DNA of 5,646 nt from ZC4RG29 sp036273935. Lineage in GTDB: Bacteria; Bacteroidota; Bacteroidia; Cytophagales; Cyclobacteriaceae. Positions 1-5,646 of this stretch are shown here, piece after piece. Each line of letters starts with the position of its first letter. Position 1 is the stretch's first letter. The DNA is taken from the NCBI GenBank assembly GCA_036273935.1, contig DASUGQ010000145.1, positions 1 to 5,646 of the forward strand. Reading direction: 5' to 3'. Under the pieces are notes generated by a model that did not search any database, was not told where the DNA came from, and saw nothing but the letters and a program-made list of their open reading frames with translations. The position numbers were made by a program, and so were the translations under genes.

Positions 1-3000
1 TCCGTCTTCAAGGAAAGGCATATCTTCGTCGCGAACAATTCTCGCAACAACACCTTTGTTCCCGTGACGTCCCGCCATCTTATCACCAACCTTAAGCTTA
101 CGTTTTTTAGCTACATAAACCTTGGCCAGTTGAACAATGCCAGTCGGTAGTTCATCACCAACTTCGAGCGTAAATCGTTCACGCTTAAATTCGCCGGCAT
201 AGGTGTTTCTCTTGACGAGGTAGTTCTTCACCATCTGGGAAATAAGGTCATTCGTATGATCTTCGTTCGTCCAGTTTTCAAGTGAAACATCGGCAATAAG
301 GTTCACTTCTTCCGGAACATTGTAGTTACTTTCATCCCTGTAGATGTTCTTGTCGGGGAACAGGTTATTTTCAATGACCTTCGCAGCAAACTTGACACCC
401 TTGCTAATTAATTCGTCGCCAAATTTATGTTTGACGCCGTTGCTGTTCTTGCCGTTCAGCAACGTAGTCAGTTTCCTGATGAGCTCATTGCGAAGATCAG
501 TGAGCTGCTTGCTATAACGCGTCTTCAAAGCGTCCAACTCTTTCTTAGACTTCGTGCGAACATCCTTATCGCGTTTCGGCCTCGAAAATAATTTTGTGTC
601 TATAACCACACCTTTGAGTGACGGGGGTGCCTTCAACGAAGCATCCTTTACGTCACCGGCCTTATCACCGAAAATTGCCCGAAGCAATTTCTCTTCCGGC
701 GTAGGGTCGGTCTCACCTTTGGGTGTGATCTTTCCAATGAGAATATCGCCCTCTTTTACTTCTGCGCCAATCCGAATGATACCATTTTCGTCAAGATGTT
801 TAACGGCCTCTTCGCTGACGTTTGGTATTTCAGAAGTCAGCTCCTCTTCACCGCGTTTCGTGTCGCGGACTTCGAGTTCAAACTCTTCAATGTGAATTGA
901 AGTGTATATGTCATCGCGAACAACACGTTCTGAAATTACAATTGCATCTTCAAAGTTATATCCCTGCCACGGCATATAAGCCACCAGCAGATTGCGGCCA
1001 AGGGCTAACTCACCGTCTGCCGTTGCATAACCCTCACAAAGCGGTTGGCCCTTTACTATCTTTTCCCCTTTCTTCACAAGCGGCGTAAGGTTAATGCAGG
1101 TATCCTGATTAGTTCTTCTGAACTTGATCAGGTTGTAGGTTTTGAATTCATCATCGAAGCTTACCAATTGTTGCTCTTCGTTAACCTCATATTTGATGAC
1201 AATCTTTTTGGCATCCACGGAGTCAACAACGCCGTCACCCTCTGCAAGGATCAACGCGCGGGAATCCACAGCCACCCGACCCTCAAGGCCGGTCCCCACA
1301 ATCGGGGCTTCTGGTCTCATGAGCGGAACAGCCTGACGCTGCATGTTGGAACCCATAAGGGCACGGTTAGCATCGTCGTGTTCAAGGAAGGGAATGAGAG
1401 AAGCCGCTACCGAAACAATTTGATTCGGTGCAATATCCATATATTTCAAATCCTTCGGTTCAACGACAGGAAAGTCGCCTTCAAATCTTGCTTTGATACG
1501 ATCTTCCTCAAAGTCTCCACCCGATTTAATCTTGGCATTTGCCTGCGCGATGTAATTTGTATCTTCCTCTTCAGCTGTCAGGAAAACCACTGGTTCAGAT
1601 GATTTCACTTTTCCATTTTCGATCAGACGGTAAGGGGTTTCAATGAATCCCATCTTGTTTACTTTGGCATGAACGCAGAGTGAAGAGATCAGACCAATAT
1701 TCGGGCCTTCCGGCGTCTCAATCGTACAGAGTCGACCATAGTGTGTATAGTGAACGTCACGAACTTCAAAGCCGGCGCGCTCCCGGGAGAGACCACCTGG
1801 ACCGAGTGCCGACATTCTGCGCTTGTGAGTAATTTCCGCCAAGGGATTAGTCTGATCCATGAACTGGGACAACTGGTTCGTCCCAAAGAACGAATTGATT
1901 ACTGAAGACAACGTCCGCGCGTTAATTAAGTCGACGGGTTTGAAGTCTTCGTTATCGCGAACATTCATTCTTTCTTTGATTGTTCTTGCCATACGGGCCA
2001 GACCAACACCAAACTGAGAATATAACTGTTCACCGACCGTCCTCACCCGGCGGTTACTCAAGTGATCGATATCATCGACAAGCGCCTTTGAATTGATAAG
2101 CCCAATCAGATATTTAACGATCAGGATTATGTCTTCCTTCGTAAGAACCCGCTGATCATATCCCAGATCAAGACCGAGTTTTTTGTTTATACGGTACCGT
2201 CCTACTTCTCCCAGATCGTAACGTTTCTCACTAAAGAACAAACTTTGAATAATGTCGCGAGCGGTTTGTTCATCAGGGGCCTCGGTATTTCTTAACTGGC
2301 GGTAGATTTGTTCAACTGCTTCTTTTTCGGAGTTTGAATTATCCTTCGCCAGCGTATTAAAAATGATATGATAGTCTGAAATGTTGACGTCATCACGGTG
2401 GAGAATAATGGATTTTGATCCCGACTCAAGAATGACATCAACATCTTCTGCAGTGATCACGTGATCGCGCTCCAGAAGCACCTCATTGCGATCGATCGAG
2501 ACTACCTCACCGGTATCTTCATCCACAAAGTCCTCTGTCCACGTCTTTAATACACGTGCGGCCAACTTGCGACCAACCACCTTCTTTAAAGTATTCTTAT
2601 TGGATTCTACTTCCTCGGACAAGCCAAAAAGATCAAGAATATCTTTGTCTGCGCCAAAACCAATTGCGCGGAGCAAAGTCGTTACAGGAAATTTCTTTTT
2701 ACGGTCAATGTAGGCGTACATCACCGCATTGACATCGGTGGCAAACTCGATCCACGACCCCTTGAAAGGAATGATCCGCGCGGAATAAAGTTTTGTCCCG
2801 TTAGTGTGTTTGCTCATCGCAAAGAATACACCAGGGGATCTGTGTAATTGCGAAACGATAACCCGTTCAGCACCATTGATCACGAATGATCCTTTCTCAG
2901 TCATGTACGGGATATTACCAAGGAACACTTCCTGCTCAATTGTCTCGAAGTCTTCATTGTCTTCGTCGTTGCAGGTGAGTCTTAGCTTAGCCTTCAGCGG

Positions 3001-3285
3001 TACAGAATAGGTTAAGCCGCGATCAATGCATTCATCAACATTGTATTTTGGAGGATCGATCGTGTAATCAACGAACTCCAGAACAAAATTTTCTCTTGAA
3101 TCACTGATTGGAAAATTCTCCGCAAAAACTTTGTAGAGCCCCTCATTCTGCCTCTTTTCCGCAGGCGTTTCAATCTGTAGGAAATCTTTGAATGACTGAA
3201 GTTGGACGTCCAGAAAGTCGGGATAATCCAGAATCTTCTCGATAGAGGAGAAATCGATTCTTCCGTTATTATTAATCTTTGTCAA
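1..3285 (-). CDS. rpoB: RNA polymerase beta subunit RpoB (partial, C-terminus beyond left edge)
   Basis: This is the catalytic beta subunit of RNA polymerase, which with beta' forms the active site that polymerises RNA. The minus strand from 3285 to 1 reads 1,095 codons without a stop. Visible parts are the N-terminal protrusion/lobe region beginning TKINNNGRIDFSSIEK, a lobe insert with VDEDTGEVV near residue 254, and the rifampicin-pocket segment at residues 466-494 (QLSQFMDQTNP then EITHKRRMSALGPGGL). Further on are GYNFEDAIVIS with E779/D780, a long charged insert at about 900-1040, and GDKMAGRHGNKG at 1067-1078 with active-site lysines K1069 and K1077 (E. coli K1065 and K1073). The start is TTG: an in-frame TAA lies five codons upstream, and the first Met is residue 128, far inside conserved sequence. 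Related Bacteroidota proteins are, from memory, roughly 1,270-1,290 residues, so some 180-200 C-terminal residues are missing at the window edge. No frameshift or missing key residue was seen. rpoC would be expected next. Confidence 0.98.
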   Translation of the reverse strand, partial: MTKINNNGRIDFSSIEKILDYPDFLDVQLQSFKDFLQIETPAEKRQNEGLYKVFAENFPISDSRENFVLEFVDYTIDPPKYNVDECIDRGLTYSVPLKAKLRLTCNDEDNEDFETIEQEVFLGNIPYMTEKGSFVINGAERVIVSQLHRSPGVFFAMSKHTNGTKLYSARIIPFKGSWIEFATDVNAVMYAYIDRKKKFPVTTLLRAIGFGADKDILDLFGLSEEVESNKNTLKKVVGRKLAARVLKTWTEDFVDEDTGEVVSIDRNEVLLERDHVITAEDVDVILESGSKSIILHRDDVNISDYHIIFNTLAKDNSNSEKEAVEQIYRQLRNTEAPDEQTARDIIQSLFFSEKRYDLGEVGRYRINKKLGLDLGYDQRVLTKEDIILIVKYLIGLINSKALVDDIDHLSNRRVRTVGEQLYSQFGVGLARMARTIKERMNVRDNEDFKPVDLINARTLSSVINSFFGTNQLSQFMDQTNPLAEITHKRRMSALGPGGLSRERAGFEVRDVHYTHYGRLCTIETPEGPNIGLISSLCVHAKVNKMGFIETPYRLIENGKVKSSEPVVFLTAEEEDTNYIAQANAKIKSGGDFEEDRIKARFEGDFPVVEPKDLKYMDIAPNQIVSVAASLIPFLEHDDANRALMGSNMQRQAVPLMRPEAPIVGTGLEGRVAVDSRALILAEGDGVVDSVDAKKIVIKYEVNEEQQLVSFDDEFKTYNLIKFRRTNQDTCINLTPLVKKGEKIVKGQPLCEGYATADGELALGRNLLVAYMPWQGYNFEDAIVISERVVRDDIYTSIHIEEFELEVRDTKRGEEELTSEIPNVSEEAVKHLDENGIIRIGAEVKEGDILIGKITPKGETDPTPEEKLLRAIFGDKAGDVKDASLKAPPSLKGVVIDTKLFSRPKRDKDVRTKSKKELDALKTRYSKQLTDLRNELIRKLTTLLNGKNSNGVKHKFGDELISKGVKFAAKVIENNLFPDKNIYRDESNYNVPEEVNLIADVSLENWTNEDHTNDLISQMVKNYLVKRNTYAGEFKRERFTLEVGDELPTGIVQLAKVYVAKKRKLKVGDKMAGRHGNKGVVARIVRDEDMPFLEDG

Positions 3286-3343
3286 GGTGCTTAACGTTTA
3301 AATTTCTTGAATCTGACGGAGGAATAAGTTGGGTACAAATGGG
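3286..3343 (-). promoter_or_regulatory. rpoB leader without Shine-Dalgarno sequence, leading to a TTG start
   Basis: This is the stretch between the hairpin and the rpoB start. On the minus strand it ends AAGAAATTTAAACG then TTAAGCACC before TTG. No GGAGG-like element lies at a useful distance from the start; a TCCTCCG run near 3320 is pyrimidine-rich on this strand and therefore not a ribosome site. An ATTTG occurs just after the hairpin, but no TAnnTTTG-type Bacteroidota -7 element follows at the expected distance, so I do not call a promoter. The A/T-rich bases near the start fit the SD-independent initiation usual in Bacteroidota. Confidence 0.4.
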
Positions 3344-3383
3344 AAAAGACCCCGTCCAGATTTGCTATCAGGACACGGGGTCT
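3344..3383 (-). terminator. Hairpin plus TTTT between rplL and rpoB, likely partial terminator (attenuator)
   Basis: In the transcribed (minus) strand, AGACCCCGT (3383-3375) pairs with ACGGGGTCT (3355-3347). A 2-base bulge follows, then CC/GG, a T-T mismatch and GAT/ATC closing an AGCAA loop, giving about 14 base pairs. The 3' arm runs straight into TTTT (3347-3344) and then CCC. This is the shape of an intrinsic terminator with a short U-run. It lies 42 bases after the rplL stop and about 58 bases before the rpoB start. Because rpoB has no recognisable promoter of its own in the remaining gap, partial rather than complete termination is the better inference. The rplL-rpoB attenuator of E. 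coli is the known parallel. An RNA-processing site is an alternative role. Confidence 0.75.
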
Positions 3384-3425
3384 AACCGAAGTTTTTGAGA
3401 CGGTACCCTTCGTCACCAAAGAAGT

Positions 3426-3806
3426 TTACTTCAACTCTACTTCGGCGCCTGCCTCAGCAAGTTGCTTCTTCAGATTTTCAGCTTCGTCTTTAGGTAATCC
3501 CTCTTTGATTGTTTTAGGAGCTCCATCTACAAGGTCCTTAGCTTCCTTCAAACCAAGGCCTGTAAGTTCCTTAACAAGCTTCACTATTTGAAGCTTGTTT
3601 GCTCCGGGAGCTTTAAGAACCACATCAAAGTTTGTTTTTTCAGCGGCAGCAGCGGCTCCACCTCCTCCATCAGCAGGTGCAGCAACTACAGCAGCGGCTG
3701 CAGCAGGCTCAATGCCATATGTTTCTTTAAGGTAGGTAGCTAGTTCGTTAACTTCTTTAACAGAAAGTTCCACAAGTTGATCTCCAAGTGCTTTGATATC
3801 AGCCAT
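3426..3806 (-). CDS. rplL: 50S ribosomal protein L7/L12
   Basis: This is the multicopy stalk protein of the large ribosomal subunit. Dimers bind the C-terminal helix of L10 and recruit translation factors such as EF-Tu and EF-G and stimulate their GTPase activity. The 126-residue length is normal. Residues 1-33 form the helical dimerisation domain (MADIKALGDQLVELSVKEVN). Residues 34-55 are a flexible Ala/Gly/Pro hinge with an unusually plain GGGG and Ala runs. Residues 56-126 are the globular factor-binding domain, with the conserved EKTNFDVVL, KLQIVKLVKELTGLGLKEAK and LVDGAPKTIKEG. The ATG is preceded directly by six A residues instead of a Shine-Dalgarno sequence. It lies 39 bases after rplJ, consistent with shared transcription. 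It is followed by the attenuator-like hairpin, as expected for a protein needed in several copies per ribosome. Confidence 0.99.
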   Translation of the reverse strand: MADIKALGDQLVELSVKEVNELATYLKETYGIEPAAAAAVVAAPADGGGGAAAAAEKTNFDVVLKAPGANKLQIVKLVKELTGLGLKEAKDLVDGAPKTIKEGLPKDEAENLKKQLAEAGAEVELK

Positions 3807-3845
3807 TTTTTTAGAGTTTAATAGTTCTGTTTCAATTTGATTTAA

Positions 3846-4376
3846 TTATTTACCACGCTCTTCCAGCGCTTTTACAATTCCCGCCACTTTATGCTGCCCG
3901 CTCAATAGAGCAGAAAGGACATTCTTGGCAGGGGATTGCAACAACGAAATGATCTCGCCAATGAGTTCGTTCTTTGACTTCAGCTCACTCAGCGTCTTTA
4001 AATGCTCCGCTCCAATAAATAAATCGGAGTCGATGGAAGCAGCTTTCAATGCCGGCTTGCCCACAAGTTTCTTATGGTATTCAAGAAGAACTCTTGCTGG
4101 TGTGTTACCTGATTCTTTGGAAAAGATAACCCCGGAAAAGCCCTTGAGTACGTTGAATACCGGAGAATAATCAACACCTTCCTGTCTTTCAAGCGCTTTG
4201 CGGATCATCGTGTTTTTATAGACACGATATTCTAAGCCGCTCTTGAAACACAATCTGCGAAAAGCATTAACCTGTTCTACCGTAAGACCTGAAGCATCCG
4301 CTATATAGAAATGCATGTTTTCCGCAAACTTCTGCGAAAGTTCTTCAATGATCTGTGCTTTTTCTTCTCTGGTCAT
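3846..4376 (-). CDS. rplJ: 50S ribosomal protein L10
   Basis: L10 is the base of the ribosomal stalk. It binds 23S rRNA next to L11 and carries L7/L12 dimers on its C-terminal helix. The 176 residues are slightly longer than the roughly 165 of E. coli. The N-terminal RNA-binding domain shows the family pattern: MTREEKAQIIEEL, then FYIADASGLTVEQVNAFRR at about 23-41, YRVYKNTMIRKAL at 50-62, and FNVLKGFSGVIFS at 74-86. The region from about residue 138 (LIGEIISLLQSPAKNVLSALL) and the end (HKVAGIVKALEERGK) match the helical L12-binding tail. The start ATG is 13 bases after the rplA stop, behind a run of seven A residues at 4384-4378. That gap is too short for a separate L10 leader operator, so any autoregulatory site would have to lie within rplA. 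Confidence 0.99.
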   Translation of the reverse strand: MTREEKAQIIEELSQKFAENMHFYIADASGLTVEQVNAFRRLCFKSGLEYRVYKNTMIRKALERQEGVDYSPVFNVLKGFSGVIFSKESGNTPARVLLEYHKKLVGKPALKAASIDSDLFIGAEHLKTLSELKSKNELIGEIISLLQSPAKNVLSALLSGQHKVAGIVKALEERGK

Positions 4377-4377
4377 G

Positions 4378-4384
4378 TTTTTTT
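4378..4384 (-). promoter_or_regulatory. A7 tract before the rplJ start
   Basis: On the minus strand the short rplA-rplJ gap reads GAAGTAAAAAAAC before ATG. The only purine cluster, GAAG, is a poor Shine-Dalgarno match. A-rich sequence just upstream of the start is the usual initiation signal in Bacteroidota, and rplL has a similar A6 run (3812-3807). Confidence 0.45.
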
Positions 4385-4389
4385 ACTTC

Positions 4390-5088
4390 TTAAATGCCAG
4401 CAATTGAATTCTTGTCAATCGTGATCCCCGGGCTCATTGTCGTCGAGAGCGTAATACTTCTAAAGTAGGCTCCCTTCGCAGAAGCGGGTTTCAGTTTGGC
4501 CACTGTTTGGATCATTTCCGCAGCATTGTCTCTGATATTTTCAGCAGAGAAGGAAGCTTTACCAATGCTAACGTGGATGATCCCTGATTTATCAATTTTG
4601 AAGTCGATTTTACCGGCTTTCACTTCTTTCACGGCTTTACCGACTTCGAGCGTAACAGTTCCTGATTTAGGATTCGGCATCAAGCCGCGTGGGCCGAGAA
4701 TTTTCCCGAGCTTACCGACTTTTGCCATAACGGTGGGGGTACAAATAATCACGTCGACATCCGTCCAGCCACCTTCTATTTTCTGGATGAACTCATCCAA
4801 ACCAACGTGATCCGCTCCTGCATCTTTAGCGTCCTGAACTTTGTCAGGCGTACATAACACAAGAACTCTCACGACTTTTCCGATGCCATGAGGAAGGGAA
4901 ACAACGCCACGAACCATCTGATCGGATTTCTTGGGATCAACACCCAGTCGAATGTTCAGATCGACAGAGGAGTCAAACTTCGTGAAGGTAATTTCCTTTA
5001 CAAGTTTCGACGCATCTTCAAGCGCATACTCCTTTTCAGGATTATATTTCGCTACTACAGCTTTTCTGTTTTTAGAAATTTTTGCCAT
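4390..5088 (-). CDS. rplA: 50S ribosomal protein L1
   Basis: L1 binds a helix of 23S rRNA to form the mobile L1 stalk, which helps release deacylated tRNA from the E site. In many bacteria it also represses its own operon by binding mRNA. The 232 residues match the usual length (E. coli 234). The N-terminus MAKISKNRKAVVAKYN and EYALEDASKLVKE is typical. RNA-binding domain I continues with FDSSVDLNIRLGVDPKKSDQ (39-58) and GVVSLPHGIGK. Domain II holds VLVLCTPDK and the signature KILGPRGLMPNPKSGTVT (129-146). The chain returns to domain I with KIDFKIDKSGIIHVSIGKASF (160-180) and YFRSITLSTTMSPGITI near the end. It starts 11 bases after rplK. No anomaly was seen. Confidence 0.99.
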   Translation of the reverse strand: MAKISKNRKAVVAKYNPEKEYALEDASKLVKEITFTKFDSSVDLNIRLGVDPKKSDQMVRGVVSLPHGIGKVVRVLVLCTPDKVQDAKDAGADHVGLDEFIQKIEGGWTDVDVIICTPTVMAKVGKLGKILGPRGLMPNPKSGTVTLEVGKAVKEVKAGKIDFKIDKSGIIHVSIGKASFSAENIRDNAAEMIQTVAKLKPASAKGAYFRSITLSTTMSPGITIDKNSIAGI

Positions 5089-5099
5089 TGCTTAATCTT

Positions 5100-5543
5100 T
5101 TATTTTTCCCAGGGCGGTGTTCCGGAAACTGTAATGCCCATGCTTCGGGCCGTGCCTGCGACCATCTTCATGGCGGACTCTATTTTAAATGCATTCAGGT
5201 CAGGCATCTTCGTTTCAGCAATTGTCTTCACCTGATCCCATGTTATCGAGCCAACCTTCGTGCGGTTAGGCTCTGCAGATCCTTTGGGTTTCTTTGCAGC
5301 ATCCAAAATAAGTACTGCAGCCGGCGGTGTCTTGATAACAAAATCAAATGACTTGTCATTATATATAGTTAACAAAACCGGAAGAACCTGGCCTTGTTTA
5401 TCCTGCGTTCTCGCATTGAATTGTTTGCAAAAGTCCATGATATTAAGACCCTTGCTACCAAGCGCTGGCCCTATTGGAGGGGCCGGGTTGGCCTGACCAC
5501 CCTTTACCTGTAATTTAAGATAGCCTGTTATTTCCTTTGCCAT
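5100..5543 (-). CDS. rplK: 50S ribosomal protein L11
   Basis: L11 binds the GTPase-associated region of 23S rRNA, forms the stalk base with L10, and is the site of thiostrepton action and of RelA-dependent sensing of uncharged tRNA. The 147 residues are a few more than E. coli's 142; the extra is a short tail, GTPPWEK. The N-terminal domain shows LKLQVKGGQANPAPPIGPALG, with the proline cluster P20, P22, P23 and P26 lining the antibiotic cleft, then GLNIMDFCKQFNART. The hinge has FVIKTPPAAVLIL. The C-terminal RNA-binding domain has GSAEPNRTKVGSITWDQV and ends with MKMVAGTARSMGITV. The ATG lies 7 bases after the nusG stop and fits the conserved MAK start. Confidence 0.99.
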   Translation of the reverse strand: MAKEITGYLKLQVKGGQANPAPPIGPALGSKGLNIMDFCKQFNARTQDKQGQVLPVLLTIYNDKSFDFVIKTPPAAVLILDAAKKPKGSAEPNRTKVGSITWDQVKTIAETKMPDLNAFKIESAMKMVAGTARSMGITVSGTPPWEK

Positions 5544-5550
5544 GATTATC

Positions 5551-5646
5551 TCAATCTAACTTTTCTACTTGCATATAACTCAATTCAACCGGTGTATTCC
5601 GGCCGAATATCTTAACCATCACGTTAAGCTTCTTTTTGTCTTCAAA
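5551..5646 (-). CDS. nusG: Transcription termination/antitermination protein NusG (C-terminal 31 residues only)
   Basis: Only the last 31 codons and the TGA stop are in the window. They read FEDKKKLNVMVKIFGRNTPVELSYMQVEKLD. This matches the end of the KOW domain of bacterial NusG, where a V-x-V-x-IFGR-x-TPVEL-x-Y-x-QVEK pattern closes the small beta barrel. NusG binds RNA polymerase through its missing N-terminal domain to suppress pausing, while the KOW domain contacts Rho or ribosomal protein S10. The position directly before rplK is the conserved one. The rest of the gene, and probably secE before it, lies beyond the right edge. Confidence 0.96.
   Translation of the reverse strand, partial: FEDKKKLNVMVKIFGRNTPVELSYMQVEKLD

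Noticed and set aside
1045..1602. A 185-codon plus-strand open frame, the longest of several plus-strand frames.
   Set aside because: It lies fully antisense to the conserved core of rpoB, its protein resembles no known family, and the minus-strand reading of the same bases is unmistakable RpoB. The same applies to other plus-strand frames opposite rpoB (554-895, 822-1088, 2486-2713, 2804-3010).
1689..1886. A 65-codon minus-strand open frame inside rpoB.
   Set aside because: It is out of frame with RpoB and covers the strongly conserved rifampicin-pocket region, so its openness is explained by codon constraint in the real frame.
3286..3343. A possible separate promoter for rpoB after the hairpin.
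   Set aside because: A TTTG is present near the start of the interval, but I see no TAnnTTTG element at a suitable distance, so a promoter is not supported.
3387..3412. A second possible hairpin (CGAAG/CTTCG) between the rplL stop and the main terminator hairpin.
   Set aside because: It has only five base pairs with a 16-base loop, so it is too weak to call without a folding calculation.
3640..3715. Repetitive GCA/GCG/GCT triplets that resemble a microsatellite.
   Set aside because: They encode the normal Ala/Gly hinge of L7/L12; the codons vary and there is no exact tandem unit.
4496..5496. Plus-strand open frames opposite rplA and rplK.
   Set aside because: They are mirror frames of well-recognised L1 and L11 genes, with no start context and no recognisable protein.

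Overview
The window is a stretch of the conserved bacterial ribosomal-protein/RNA-polymerase operon. It is read entirely on the minus strand, so transcription runs from the right edge to the left edge. In transcription order it holds the 3' end of nusG (5551-5646, partial), rplK (L11), rplA (L1), rplJ (L10), rplL (L7/L12), a hairpin with a short U-run, and then rpoB (1-3285, cut by the left edge). The largest gene, rpoB, has no ATG in its first 127 codons and no stop inside the window. It is identified by translating the minus strand from a TTG codon at 3285-3283, which gives 1,095 uninterrupted codons of typical bacterial beta subunit.

The organism is most likely a member of the Bacteroidota, perhaps near the Cytophagales. 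This rests on three things: the style of the RpoB, L11 and L7/L12 sequences, the absence of Shine-Dalgarno sequences before every gene, and A-rich tracts directly upstream of starts (rplJ, rplL). The phylum is fairly secure from protein resemblance. The order is a guess made from memory of the family, not from a search.

Layout on the minus strand: nusG and rplK are 7 bases apart, rplK and rplA 11, rplA and rplJ 13, rplJ and rplL 39, and rplL and rpoB 140. The first five genes are therefore tightly packed. The only substantial intergenic space is between rplL and rpoB, and it carries a strong imperfect hairpin ending in TTTT. This suggests that part of the transcription stops after rplL, so that ribosomal stalk proteins are made in excess over RNA polymerase subunits. 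A partial terminator is known at the same place in Escherichia coli.

The genes work together in gene expression. NusG is a transcription elongation factor. L11, L10 and L7/L12 build the factor-binding stalk of the large ribosomal subunit, L1 forms the mobile stalk at the tRNA exit side, and RpoB is the catalytic beta subunit of RNA polymerase. I found no mobile element, CRISPR array, RNA gene or new system. This is an ordinary core region, and the points worth a second look are regulatory: the rpoB start codon, the rplL-rpoB hairpin, and the lack of room for standard L1 and L10 mRNA operators.
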